Assembly: GCF_003143855.1 (NCBI RefSeq)
Contig: NZ_QFRK01000025.1
Location: 12,940-76,939, forward strand
Reading direction: 5' to 3'
DNA length: 64,000 bases
From: Streptomyces sp. NWU339
GTDB taxonomy: Bacteria > Actinomycetota > Actinomycetes > Streptomycetales > Streptomycetaceae
Shown here: one piece after another, positions 52,047-60,904 of the stretch
How the letters are laid out: each line of letters opens with the position of its first letter
Position numbering within the stretch: position 1 is the first letter of the stretch
Position numbers and translations under genes: made by a program
Notes under the pieces: generated by a model
What the model was told of the DNA's origin: nothing
Database searches by the model: none
The model's input: only the letters and a program-made list of their open reading frames with translations

Positions 52047-53168
52047 GTGACCGTGAACCGTCCGTTCTCCCGTTCGACCACGGGAGCCTCCCCGCTCCTG
52101 TCCAAAAACGTCTCGCGCCGCCGCATCCTGGCCGTCGGCGGTGCCGCCGCCCTCGCCCCGGCGCTGGCCGCCTGCGGCGGCGGAGCGCGGCCGGGCAACG
52201 CGGCGCTGGCCGACGGCGTGCCGCAGAAGCTCCGCTACGCGGTCATCGGCAGCGGCAGGACCGGTACCCCGGCGGCCCTGCGCTACAAGTTCGACGGCGT
52301 GGACCTGGGCAAGGAACTCGGCGGCACCACCGTCACCTGGCCGTCCGGGTTCACCGCCTCGCTGCCGGTGATGGAGGCGCTCAAGGCCGGCAGCGTCGAC
52401 CTCACCTTCGCCACCGCCACCGCCGTGGCCTACGCGATCGGCGGGGGCGTGCCCATCGTGCCGCTCGCCGCCTACCCGCTGCCCGCCAACGAGGTCGAGA
52501 TCCTCGTCCCCCAGAACTCTTCCATCCGCGGCGCCGCCGACCTCAAGGGCAAGCGGGTCGCCGACCAGCAGGGCACCACCGGCACCTACAGCCTCATCAA
52601 GTACCTGCAGACCGCCGGCCTGCGACTGGACGACGTCGAGTACGTCAACCTGCCGGCCGCCGACGCCGAGTCGGCCTTCGCCAACGGCAAGGTGGACGCC
52701 TGGATCAGCTGGACGCCGGCCATCAGCCTGGGCCGGGCCCGGCACAAGGCCCGCAGGCTGCCGAACGTCAGGACCTACGACTACTCCTTCTACGTGGCCA
52801 GCGAGTCCTTCGCCGAGGAGTACCCCGAGGCCGCGGCGAAGGTGGTGCGTGTCATCCGGGACACCCAGCGCCGCGTCAACGCCCGTCCCGAGGCGAGCGT
52901 CGAGTTCTTCGACAAGATCGGCGGATTCGGCTCGGAGGACCTCGAGCGCGAGGTGTTCCTCGAGCTGACCAAGGAGAAGAGGCTCTCGGACTCCAACGCC
53001 GACCAACTCGCGCCGGTGGACCGCAAGGCGATCGAGAACACCCAGGACCTCGCCGACAGCTTCCACGCCCTGGGCGTCTACCCCTCGAAGATCGACGTGA
53101 CCGGGTTCCTGCAGGACTCCCGGTTCGACACGGTCAAGAAGGCGGTGGCCGCCGAACTGGCCAAGTGA
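52047..53168 (+). CDS. ssuA: Sulfonate-type substrate-binding lipoprotein (Tat-lipobox)
   Basis: 373 residues. The N-terminus SRRRILAVGGAAALAPALAAC has a twin-arginine motif and a lipobox Cys, as for Tat-exported lipoproteins. The mature part is a type-2 periplasmic-binding fold of the SsuA/NrtA type: VTWPSGFTASLPVMEALKAGSVDLTFATAT, DLKGKRVADQQGTTGTYSLIKYL, KVDAWISWTPAI. It captures an organosulfonate outside the membrane and hands it to the permease. GTG 52047 was chosen; GTG 52053 is possible. Confidence 0.9.
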   Translation: MTVNRPFSRSTTGASPLLSKNVSRRRILAVGGAAALAPALAACGGGARPGNAALADGVPQKLRYAVIGSGRTGTPAALRYKFDGVDLGKELGGTTVTWPSGFTASLPVMEALKAGSVDLTFATATAVAYAIGGGVPIVPLAAYPLPANEVEILVPQNSSIRGAADLKGKRVADQQGTTGTYSLIKYLQTAGLRLDDVEYVNLPAADAESAFANGKVDAWISWTPAISLGRARHKARRLPNVRTYDYSFYVASESFAEEYPEAAAKVVRVIRDTQRRVNARPEASVEFFDKIGGFGSEDLEREVFLELTKEKRLSDSNADQLAPVDRKAIENTQDLADSFHALGVYPSKIDVTGFLQDSRFDTVKKAVAAELAK

Positions 53169-53224
53169 CCGACAGGGCGCACCACAGGACACACAGCACC
53201 ACAGCACGGAAGAGAGAACACGCA

Positions 53225-54592
53225 GTGAGCACCCCCGAGAACCAGATGCACCTCGCGGCCTTCGTGACCGCGGGCCCCGGCCGGCCCGGCGGCTGGCGCC
53301 ACCCCGGCTCCGAGCCCGGCTGGCTGTCGGCCTCCTACTACCAGCACATCGGCCGCGTGCTCGAGCAGGGCAAGTTCGACCTGATGTTCCTCCCGGACAT
53401 CCTGTCCGTGCCCGACCGCCTCGGCGGCAGCATGGACAGCCAGCTGCGCTACGGCGCGCTCGGCTCCCTGCGGCTCGATCCGACGCCGGTGCTGTCGGCG
53501 GTCGCCGCCGCCACCACCCGGCTCGGCGTGGCCGCCACGATCTCCACCAGCTACTTCGAGCCCTTCCCCGTGGCGCGCTCCTTCGCCACGCTCGACCACC
53601 TCAGTGACGGCCGCGCCGCCTGGAACGTGGTGACCTCCTTCCAGGACTCCGAGGCCCGCAACTTCGGCGAGGACCGGCACATCGACCGCGACCAGCGCTA
53701 CGAGCGGGCCGACGAGTTCCTCGAGGTGACCTGCAAGCTGTGGGACAGCTGGGAGGACGACGCCCTCGCGGCGGACCCGGAGGCCCCCCTCTTCGCCGAC
53801 CCCGACCGCGTGCACGCCATCGACCACAAGGGGGAGTGGTTCAACGTCCGCGGCCCGCTGAACACGCCCCGGCCGCCCCAGGGCTACCCGGTGATCATCC
53901 AGGCCGGGGCATCCCCCAAGGGCCGCGACTTCGCGGCGCGCTGGTCCGACGTCATCTTCTGCAGCCACGCCTCCCTGGAATCGGCCAAGGACTTCTACCA
54001 GGACATCAAGGCCCGGGCGGTCCGCCACGGCCGCCGTGCCGAGGACGTCAAGATCCTCCCCATGGCCACCCCCATCATCGGTCCCACCACCGAGGCCGCG
54101 CGCGAGGCCGAGCAGCGCCTGGCGGACCTGGTCCCGCCGCTGGCCGGCCTGTCGACCCTCGCCTACCACCTGGACGTGGACCTCTCGGAGCTGCCGCTCG
54201 ACGAGCCGCTGCCCGACGTCGACGTCCCCGGTGTCCAGGGGCACTACAAGGAGGTCGTGGAGATGACCCGGCGCGAGGGGCTGACCCTGCGTGAGCTGGG
54301 CAAGCGGTACGGCGGCCGTACCGAGGGCTCCTTCGTCGGCACGGCGGCCGAGGTCGCCGACGGCATGGCGCAGTGGTTCACCGAGGGCGCCTGCGACGGC
54401 TTCACCGTGGGCGCCGTCCACACGCCGGGCGCCTTCGAGGACTTCGTCCGCCAGGTGGTGCCCGACCTGCAGCGCCGCGGCCTGTTCCGCACCGAGTACG
54501 AGGGCACCACCCTGCGCGACCACCTGGGCCTGGAGCGCCCCGAGACCGGGCAGTGGCGCAACCGCCGGGACGGGAACGGCGACAACGGCTGA
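53225..54592 (+). CDS. NtaA/SnaA/DszA/DmoA-type FMN-dependent monooxygenase
   Basis: 455 residues of luciferase-like TIM-barrel type. Motifs: GKFDLMFLPDILSVPDRLGGSMDSQLRYG, ATISTSYFEPFPVARSFATLDHLSDGRAAWNVVTSFQDSEARNFGE, and GYPVIIQAGASPKGRDFAARWSDVIFCSH (flavin contact). This branch (nitrilotriacetate and dibenzothiophene-sulfone monooxygenases) is longer than SsuD (about 380). With the sulfonate transporter and FMN reductase it probably desulfonates or oxidises an organosulfur compound using FMNH2. The exact substrate is unknown. GTG 53225 has AAGAGAGAA upstream. Confidence 0.88.
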   Translation: MSTPENQMHLAAFVTAGPGRPGGWRHPGSEPGWLSASYYQHIGRVLEQGKFDLMFLPDILSVPDRLGGSMDSQLRYGALGSLRLDPTPVLSAVAAATTRLGVAATISTSYFEPFPVARSFATLDHLSDGRAAWNVVTSFQDSEARNFGEDRHIDRDQRYERADEFLEVTCKLWDSWEDDALAADPEAPLFADPDRVHAIDHKGEWFNVRGPLNTPRPPQGYPVIIQAGASPKGRDFAARWSDVIFCSHASLESAKDFYQDIKARAVRHGRRAEDVKILPMATPIIGPTTEAAREAEQRLADLVPPLAGLSTLAYHLDVDLSELPLDEPLPDVDVPGVQGHYKEVVEMTRREGLTLRELGKRYGGRTEGSFVGTAAEVADGMAQWFTEGACDGFTVGAVHTPGAFEDFVRQVVPDLQRRGLFRTEYEGTTLRDHLGLERPETGQWRNRRDGNGDNG

Positions 54593-54648
54593 CCCGCACC
54601 GCACCCCCCACACCGGATCCCGCACAGCGACGCCAAGGACCTCACGGC

Positions 54649-55083
54649 ATGACAGCGACAGGCGACATCACGAGCATCACCGGCCGCACCACCGACACCC
54701 AGGGGCGCTTCCTGGTGACTGCCCGGACGAACCACTTCGTCTCCGACGCCCGCACAGGGCCGGGGGAGGCCGTCGGGGCAGGAGAGCTGCTGCTGTCCGC
54801 CCTGGCCTCCTGCTCCCTGAGCAACATCCAGCTCCATGCCGAGGAACGCGGCTCCGGCCTGACCGGTGGCCGGGCCGAGATCAGCTACCAGCGGGACCCG
54901 CAGGACCCCACCCGCTACACCTACCTGCGGATCGAGCTGCTGCTCGAAGGAGTCGACCAGGGCGAGGCCGACATCCTGGTCGGGCTCTTCACCGGCAGCT
55001 GCCCGATCTACAACACCCTGCGCCGGGGCGGCCACGTCGAGGTGGCCGCCCGGGTGCAGGAACCGCTCGCCGGCGCCGCCTGA
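54649..55083 (+). CDS. OsmC-family thiol peroxidase/redox protein
   Basis: 144 residues. The two redox cysteines are in LLSALASCSLSNIQLHA and LFTGSCPIYNTLRRGG, both classical OsmC positions. The N-terminus DARTGPGEAVGAGELLLSAL is also typical. In this operon it may detoxify sulfite or organic peroxides or protect during organosulfur oxidation; that is inference. ATG 54649 lacks a strong ribosome-binding site. It is 56 nt after the monooxygenase. Confidence 0.88.
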   Translation: MTATGDITSITGRTTDTQGRFLVTARTNHFVSDARTGPGEAVGAGELLLSALASCSLSNIQLHAEERGSGLTGGRAEISYQRDPQDPTRYTYLRIELLLEGVDQGEADILVGLFTGSCPIYNTLRRGGHVEVAARVQEPLAGAA

Positions 55084-55234
55084 GGAACCGGCCGACCCGG
55101 CGCCGAATCACGCCGAAACCCCGCACTCGGCCCGCCGCACGGCAGGCATGTGAGCCCGGGGGCCGCCCCCGGCCCCCGGGCCCGCTCCACCGCATCCCGC
55201 ACCCTCCCCGCACGCACACCCGAAGGTGATCACC

Positions 55235-55786
55235 GTGGCCACCGTCCTGTCCGTCTCCGGCAGCCCCTCCGCCGCATCCCGCACCGCCCGACTGCTGCGC
55301 CACCTGGACGCGCGACTGACCGCCAGGGGGCACGAGGTGATCCCGCTGGACGTACGCACCCTGCCCGCCGAGGCGCTGCTCGGCGGCGACTTCGGCCACC
55401 CCGCGGTCCGCGAGGCCACCGCCCTGTTCGAACGCGCCGACGGCGTCGTGATCGGCACCCCCGTCTACAAGGCCGCCTACTCCGGCCTGCTCAAGTCCCT
55501 GCTGGACCTGCTCCCGCAGTACGCCCTGGCCGGCCGGACCGTACTGCCGCTGGCCACCGGCGGCTCCACCGCCCATGTCCTGGCCGTCGACTACGCGCTG
55601 CGCCCGGTCCTCGCCTCGATGGGCGCCGAGCACATCACCCCCGGCTGGTTCGTCCTCGACAAGCACCTGGCCACCGCCCCCGACGGCACCCTGGACATCG
55701 AAGCGGAGACCGCCCGCCACCTCGAGCGCGTCGTCGACGGCTTCGCCACCGCCCTCGAACGCAGCACCCTGCTGGCCGTCGGCTGA
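55235..55786 (+). CDS. ssuE: NADPH-dependent FMN reductase (SsuE-like)
   Basis: 183 residues, flavodoxin-like fold. FMN-binding LSVSGSPSAASRTARLLRHL and GVVIGTPVYKAAYSGLLKSLLDLLPQYAL fit the SsuE/MsuE family, which reduces FMN with NAD(P)H for two-component monooxygenases. The gene closes the operon and supplies FMNH2 to the monooxygenase at 53225. GTG 55235 has GAAGG eight bases before; GTG 55226 is the longer alternative. It converges with the pseudokinase gene. Confidence 0.9.
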   Translation: MATVLSVSGSPSAASRTARLLRHLDARLTARGHEVIPLDVRTLPAEALLGGDFGHPAVREATALFERADGVVIGTPVYKAAYSGLLKSLLDLLPQYALAGRTVLPLATGGSTAHVLAVDYALRPVLASMGAEHITPGWFVLDKHLATAPDGTLDIEAETARHLERVVDGFATALERSTLLAVG

Positions 55787-55821
55787 CCAGGAGCGGGCAC
55801 GTTCCCCCGCGGACCGGACCC

Positions 55822-57435
55822 TCACCCGGAGCCCGGCCGGAACGTGCGCAGGAACGTCCGTAGTGCCTCCTGGTTCTCCGTCTTCTCCCAGTCGGCGGCC
55901 GGGGCCGTCCAGCGCAGCGAGAAGCCGCGCCCGCCGCCCAGGAGGAACCCGCGGCCGAAGGTACGCAGCCGGAGGCCGTCGGCCGCCGACAGCCACTCCA
56001 TGTCGGCGGCTTCGCGCCCCTGGTACGTGGTCGCGCGGATCACGCCGATCCGCTCGTAGGCGTCCGTCCGCTCCAGGGGCGGCTCCACGTCGTCCCGCCA
56101 CACGGCCACCGGATCCGGGCCGACCCGCTCGCTGTAGGTGACCGCGAGGGTGCGGGCGTTCCCGTCCACGCCGAAGGTGACGCGGTAGGCGAGGTCGGAC
56201 ACGCGGGAGGTGTCCAGCCGTTCGAAGTCCTCGGGGAGCGCGAGGGAGAAGCCCTCCGGCGCACGGTAGAGGCGGTAGCCCGCCGGGAGCCCCGCTGTGC
56301 CCGAGGGGTCCGGGGCGGGTGCGGCGGACGGCGGGGAGGTGTCCCGGCCGCCCGGCTTGTCGGGTTCGGCCGCCCCGGACGGGTCCGAGGGGGCCGGCGC
56401 GGAGGCGGAGGCCGGCGGCGTGTCCGGCGCGTCGGCGGCGGAGCCGGTGCCGGTCCCGGGCAGCCCCCGGGCCGCGGCGAGCACGACGGCCGCCACGGTG
56501 ACGACGGCCAGGGCCGTGCCGAGGACCGTCGTCCGTCTGCTCCACTCCCGGCCCGTGTTCCCGAGGATGACGGTGCGGGTGCCGCGCAGCCGGGGGCTCG
56601 GCACCGCGCCCAGGGCCGCGTCGGGGTCCTCGCTGAGAGCACGGGTGAGCGCCTCGCGGACCACCTGCCGGGTCAGCCGCTCCCGCGCGTCCTTGCGGAG
56701 CAGACCCTGAACGACCTGGGTCAGGGGCCCCGCGCGCACGGGCGTGCGCAGCGGCAGCCGGTCCACCGCCTTCAGCGTGGACTCGGGTCGCCCCCGGTCG
56801 CGGAACGGGGGACGTCCCTCGACCATCGTGTAGAGGATCGCGCCCAGCGTCCACAGGTCCGCGGCGGGGCCGACGCGTTCGTCGCGGGCCTGTTCGGGGG
56901 AGGCGTACGACGGTGACGTGAGGCGGGGGGCCGGGGTCGAGCCGGCCAGACCGAACCCGGTGACCACGACCGGACCGGTGTCGCGCACGAACACCTGACC
57001 GGGGCTGAGTTCGCCGTGCGTGATGCCCGCCGCGTGCGCGGCGTCCAGCACGTCGAGCAGCTCCAGTCCGATGCGCGCGGCCCGCACATAGTTGAACGGA
57101 CCCTCCTCGCTGAGGAGTTCGCCCAGAGGTGTGCCGTCGACCCAGGTGGTGACGGTCCACAGGAAGCCGGCCTCGTCGACGGCGTCGACGACGGTGGCGA
57201 TCCGTCCGGGACACAACCGCGCCATGCTCTCGGTCGTGCGCAGGACACGGGAGGGGGCGCGGCGCACGGGCTCGGACGGATCCTCCGGGAGCGCGATCTG
57301 CGTGACCAGACAGGGACGTCCCGTCCCGATGTCGTCGGCGTACCAGCAGACGTGATGGGGTTCGCGATGGATGACCTCGGCCAGCCGGTACCTCCCGGCG
57401 ACCGGCTGGTGTGTGGAGACGTGCGCCCTGCCCAT
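55822..57435 (-). CDS. Transmembrane pseudokinase (Ser/Thr kinase fold, inactive catalytic motifs)
   Basis: 537 residues: kinase-like domain (about 15-265), a basic juxtamembrane region, one transmembrane helix (about 303-324) and an extracellular Pro/Ser-rich linker with a C-terminal domain (about 400-537). The active site is lost: HRDLKPxN is HGELSPGQ (His140, Gly141, Glu142), DFG is TGFGL (Gly160 in place of Asp), and the VAIK Lys region is PCLVTQIAL without Lys. The fold-defining SPSYASPEQ and AADLWTLGAILYTM are retained. It is probably a scaffold or regulator of another kinase or of wall synthesis. ATG 57435 is preceded by GAGGGATGGCC. Confidence 0.86.
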   Translation of the reverse strand: MGRAHVSTHQPVAGRYRLAEVIHREPHHVCWYADDIGTGRPCLVTQIALPEDPSEPVRRAPSRVLRTTESMARLCPGRIATVVDAVDEAGFLWTVTTWVDGTPLGELLSEEGPFNYVRAARIGLELLDVLDAAHAAGITHGELSPGQVFVRDTGPVVVTGFGLAGSTPAPRLTSPSYASPEQARDERVGPAADLWTLGAILYTMVEGRPPFRDRGRPESTLKAVDRLPLRTPVRAGPLTQVVQGLLRKDARERLTRQVVREALTRALSEDPDAALGAVPSPRLRGTRTVILGNTGREWSRRTTVLGTALAVVTVAAVVLAAARGLPGTGTGSAADAPDTPPASASAPAPSDPSGAAEPDKPGGRDTSPPSAAPAPDPSGTAGLPAGYRLYRAPEGFSLALPEDFERLDTSRVSDLAYRVTFGVDGNARTLAVTYSERVGPDPVAVWRDDVEPPLERTDAYERIGVIRATTYQGREAADMEWLSAADGLRLRTFGRGFLLGGGRGFSLRWTAPAADWEKTENQEALRTFLRTFRPGSG

Positions 57436-57497
57436 GGCCATCCCTCGTCCGAGCCGCTGCTTCCGCCTTTGCCAGAGGTACGTGTGACCGGGCGCCC

Positions 57498-57574
57498 TTT
57501 GTTCAAGGGGCGGCGCCCGAATCCCGGCGACGACGGATTCCCGTCCTTCGTTCAAAGGAGTTCGTTCGAAGGAA
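57498..57574. repeat. Three copies of a TTYGTTCRAAGG-type motif upstream of the pseudokinase
   Basis: TTTGTTCAAGGGG (57498-57510), TTCGTTCAAAGGAG (57547-57560) and TTCGTTCGAAGGAA (57561-57574); the last two are adjacent 14-bp direct repeats. They lie between the dehydratase-like gene and the pseudokinase, within its promoter region. Confidence 0.65.
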
Positions 57575-57614
57575 GGAGCGAGCGGATGCGGACCTCCGGA
57601 ACCCGGGAGAGGGC

Positions 57615-58574
57615 TCAGCGCAGCCCGAAACGGGACGCCCAGGCGATCATGTCGCCGGTGGTCGCGTTGCCCCCGCACACCACCAGTCCGATCCGGGCCC
57701 CCTCGCCGACCCGCTCCAGCACCCGGCGCGCCGCCGGCAGCAGACAGCCCGCAGCCGGCTCCGTCCACACCTTGGCGTGGTCCGCGAGGTCCAGCGAACC
57801 CTGTACGGCCTCCCGGTCCGGCACCACCAGCACCTCGGTGACCAGCGCCGACACATGATCGTACGTCAGCTGCGACACGGCCGGGGCACTGAGCGTGGAG
57901 ACGATCGACGACAGCGCGACCGGCACCGGTCCGCCCGCCGCGAGCGCATCGGACATGGCCTGGGCGCCCTCCGTCTCCACACCCCAGATCCGGATTCCGG
58001 GCCGCCGGGCCCTGAGCGCCGCCGCCACACCGGAGATCAGCCCGCCGCCACCGATGCTCACCAGTACGTCGGTGAGGTCACCGGCGTCGTCGGCGAACTC
58101 CAGTCCCACGGTGCCCTGCCCGGCGATCACCACCGGATCGTCGAAGGGGTGGACCAGGGTCAGCCCTTCCTGCTGAAGCCGCGTCATCAGGGCGAAGGCA
58201 CCGTCCATGTCGTCGGCCAGCCGCACCGACGCGCCGGCCGTCTCCGCCACCTCGACCGCCCGCGCGGGGGCCGACCGGGGCATCACCACCGTGGCCTTGA
58301 CGTCGAGCGCGGAGGCCATGACCGCGACGGCGATCCCGTGATTGCCGCCGCTCACGGCCACGACCCCGGCGGCCCGCTCCGCCTCGTTCAGCGACAGCAG
58401 CTTCGCCACCGCGCCGCGCGCCTTGAACGATCCGGTGCGCTGCAGCAGTTCCAGCTTCGCCGTGACCGGGGCGCCGAGCAGTGCCGACAACCCGGGGCTC
58501 GGCACCGTCGGCGTCCGTACCACGTGTCCGGCGATCCGCTCCGCCGCGGCCTCGATCTCCGGCATCCCGATCAT
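57615..58574 (-). CDS. PLP-dependent threonine dehydratase-like (serine/threonine racemase-dehydratase family)
   Basis: 319 residues, fold type II. The PLP lysine motif GSFKARGA, the phosphate-binding VSIGGGGLISGV loop and NHGIAVAVMASAL are present, as in catabolic threonine dehydratases and threo-3-hydroxyaspartate ammonia-lyases; the regulatory ACT domain is absent. It deaminates a hydroxy-amino acid to a 2-oxo acid or racemises serine. ATG 58574 has GGAAGG nine bases before. It is upstream of the pseudokinase on the same strand. Confidence 0.88.
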   Translation of the reverse strand: MIGMPEIEAAAERIAGHVVRTPTVPSPGLSALLGAPVTAKLELLQRTGSFKARGAVAKLLSLNEAERAAGVVAVSGGNHGIAVAVMASALDVKATVVMPRSAPARAVEVAETAGASVRLADDMDGAFALMTRLQQEGLTLVHPFDDPVVIAGQGTVGLEFADDAGDLTDVLVSIGGGGLISGVAAALRARRPGIRIWGVETEGAQAMSDALAAGGPVPVALSSIVSTLSAPAVSQLTYDHVSALVTEVLVVPDREAVQGSLDLADHAKVWTEPAAGCLLPAARRVLERVGEGARIGLVVCGGNATTGDMIAWASRFGLR

Positions 58575-58671
58575 GACAACCGCCTTCCGGCGCGGGGCGT
58601 GATCCGCGCCGTAACGAACCCTGACCCGGCCGGCCGCCAAGGTCAACAGGATGCGTCCGGCGGTACGGGCC

Positions 58672-59349
58672 TCAGTGCTGCTGAGGCTTGTGCGGCGTGG
58701 CCTCGCTGGGCCGCACGATGACGTGTCCCTCGCCCTGCAGCATCAGTTGCACCGCCTCGCCCGAGCCGCCGCGCAGCATCGAACCGAGCGACTGCGAGCG
58801 GTGCAGGGAAGTCGCCAGGCCCGCGGTCCAGCCGACGATCGCGTCCGTGTCGACGTGGACCGGGGACTGCGGCGACACCGGGAGGACCAGCGGATCGCCC
58901 TCGCAGACCAGGCCCAGCAGGCCGTGCCCCGTGAAGACACTGTTGAACAGGCCGCCGCCGGTGATGCCGGCGCCCTTCACGGTCGAGATGCGGTACGACA
59001 GTGTGGAGTCGAAGCACAGGACGTTGCGGCCGTTGACGGTGAACTCGTCGCCCGGCTCGAGCTGGACGATGAAGCAGTTCTGCGCCTCCTGCGCGAACCA
59101 GGCCTCGCCCTGTCCCCGCACCGCCATCAGCGGCAGTCCTTCACCCGTCACCGCGCGTTTGAGCATGCCGCCCACGCCCTGGCCCTTGCGCTCGAACCGG
59201 AGTCCGCCACGGTAGGCGATCATCGCACCCTGCCGGGCGTGCATCTCGCCGTTGACGACGTACCGGATGCACTTGGCGTTCTCGACCGTCATGCCCGGAG
59301 CCGAGGCGGGCTGCACCATGTGCCGGCTGGAAAACAGATCACCCTTCAT
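58672..59349 (-). CDS. AIM24 family protein
   Basis: 225 residues. The beta-rich TRAP-like fold pattern is evident: IRYVVNGEMHARQGAMIAYRGGLRFERKG, GGMLKRAVTGEGLPLMAVRGQGEAWFAQEAQNCFIVQLEPGD and GGLFNSVFTGHGLLGLVCEGDPLVLP. AIM24 proteins are of unknown function and possibly envelope-associated. ATG 59349 has GAGGATG upstream. It follows the UBP zinc-finger gene on the same strand. Confidence 0.88.
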   Translation of the reverse strand: MKGDLFSSRHMVQPASAPGMTVENAKCIRYVVNGEMHARQGAMIAYRGGLRFERKGQGVGGMLKRAVTGEGLPLMAVRGQGEAWFAQEAQNCFIVQLEPGDEFTVNGRNVLCFDSTLSYRISTVKGAGITGGGLFNSVFTGHGLLGLVCEGDPLVLPVSPQSPVHVDTDAIVGWTAGLATSLHRSQSLGSMLRGGSGEAVQLMLQGEGHVIVRPSEATPHKPQQH

Positions 59350-59488
59350 GAGGGCATCCTCGCCCGGAGGGTCCGCCTCCGCCAAGATCCCGCCAGGAAT
59401 CGAACTTGGGGACATCGGCGCGGCGGCCGGGACTGTTCCTCCCCACCACCGGACGGCCTCGGCGGCCGGGCGCCGACGCGTGCAACGT

Positions 59489-59842
59489 TCAGCGGCGAAG
59501 GCGCTCCGCCCAGTTCTCCGGTACGCGCTCGGCCGGGCCCGGGGACGGCTGGTCCGCTGGGTGGCTCACGGGCGGGGCCAGGTCGGGGCCCGACTCGTAC
59601 ATCTCGTCGGTGGCGTAGTTCCAGAACCAGGCCTCGCCGGGTTCGTAGCTGCGGACCACGGGATGCCCAAAGGCCCTGAAGTGCGCCGTGGCGTGCTGAC
59701 CGGGGGAACTGTCGCAGCAGCCGACGTGCCCGCACTGCGCGCAGCGCCGCAGATGGAACCACCAGCCGCCCGCGGCGTCGCACTCGGCGCACCCCGCGCC
59801 GCTCGGCGGAACACGGGGATCGATGGCGCGGTCGCTGGTCAT
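59489..59842 (-). CDS. UBP-type zinc finger protein
   Basis: 117 residues. Metal ligands follow the UBP pattern: GCAECDAAGGWWFHLRRCAQCGHVGCCDSSPGQHATAHFRAFGHPVVRSYEPGEAWFWNY. In eukaryotes this finger binds free ubiquitin C-termini; the bacterial form has no known ligand and is common in Streptomyces. ATG 59842 has GAGGAG upstream. Confidence 0.9.
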   Translation of the reverse strand: MTSDRAIDPRVPPSGAGCAECDAAGGWWFHLRRCAQCGHVGCCDSSPGQHATAHFRAFGHPVVRSYEPGEAWFWNYATDEMYESGPDLAPPVSHPADQPSPGPAERVPENWAERLRR

Positions 59843-60013
59843 GCCGACTCCTCGAGGACGTCGCGGAACTCCACCGGCAGTCGGTCCAGCGTATGCGGGA
59901 TCGCGACCGTCCGCTCGGGTACGGGCTGCTTCAGGCGGGACGCGAGGAGAGCACCGGAGACAGGTTGAGGAAGACTGGACCGCGTCTGATGGACACGACA
60001 CAGGAGGAACCGC

Positions 60014-60886
60014 ATGACGCGCCCGATCACGGCAGGGGTCGACGGAACCGAGGAGAGCCTCGCCGGACTGGCCTGGGCGGCGAGGGAGGCGGTCCGCCGG
60101 GGACGGCCGCTGCGGGTGGTGCACGCCTGGAGCTTCCAGACACACGAGGGCGTCGACGCCGGCGACGCCGCCACCCAGGGGCAGCGGGTGCGCGACGCGG
60201 TGGGCGAGTCGGTCCGCCGGATCACCGAGCGGCACCCGGATCTCGCGGTGACCACCGACGTCCTGGAGGGGGACGCCGTACAGACCCTGGCCGGCGCCGC
60301 GGCGGACGCGGAGATGCTGGTGCTCGGCTCGCGCGGGCACGGGCGGATCATCGGCTTCCTGGTCGGCTCGGTCGGCCAGCAGGTGATCGTCGACGCCACG
60401 CGGCCGGTGGTCTTCGTGCGGGCCGGGGAGCGGGCGTCGGGCGAGGCCGCCGGGCGGGAGATCGTCGTCGGTCAGCAGGGCGATCCGGAGGACAGCGCCG
60501 CCGCGCTGGACTTCGCCTTCGAGGCGGCCGCCGCACGGGGCGCCACCGTGCGCGCCGTACGGGCCTGGACCCTGCCGCCGATGTTCGTCTACAGCCCCGA
60601 AGTGCTGCGTCAGGTCGACGAGGCCGGGGGCCTGGAGCAGTACGAGCAGAAGGCTCTGTCCACGGCCCTCGCGCCGTTCCGCGAGCGTCACCCGCAGGTG
60701 CCCGTCGTCGAGCACGTGGAGATGGGCAGCGCCGGGCAGGTGCTGCTGTCGGTGGCCGGCACCGCCCAGTTGATGGTCGTCGGCCGTCGCGCGCGCCGCA
60801 CCGCCGTCGGCGCCCGGATCGGCTCGGTCGCCCACGGCGTCCTGCACCACGCCGACTGCCCGGTGGCGGTGGTACCCCCGGCCTGA
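60014..60886 (+). CDS. Universal stress protein, two UspA domains
   Basis: 290 residues. Domain 1: PITAGVDGTEESLAGLAWAAREAVRRG, ending VLGSRGHGRIIGFLVGSVGQQVI (ATP loop). Domain 2: about 150-290, ending VVGRRARRTAVGARIGSVAHGVLHHADCPVAVVP. It differs from the other two-domain Usp at 12664 in its linker and loop. Often dormancy- or hypoxia-induced. The ATG is 14 nt after an AGGAGG-type site (CAGGAGGAACCGC). Confidence 0.92.
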   Translation: MTRPITAGVDGTEESLAGLAWAAREAVRRGRPLRVVHAWSFQTHEGVDAGDAATQGQRVRDAVGESVRRITERHPDLAVTTDVLEGDAVQTLAGAAADAEMLVLGSRGHGRIIGFLVGSVGQQVIVDATRPVVFVRAGERASGEAAGREIVVGQQGDPEDSAAALDFAFEAAAARGATVRAVRAWTLPPMFVYSPEVLRQVDEAGGLEQYEQKALSTALAPFRERHPQVPVVEHVEMGSAGQVLLSVAGTAQLMVVGRRARRTAVGARIGSVAHGVLHHADCPVAVVPPA

Positions 60887-60904
60887 CCCAGCCGGCCGGG
60901 GGCC

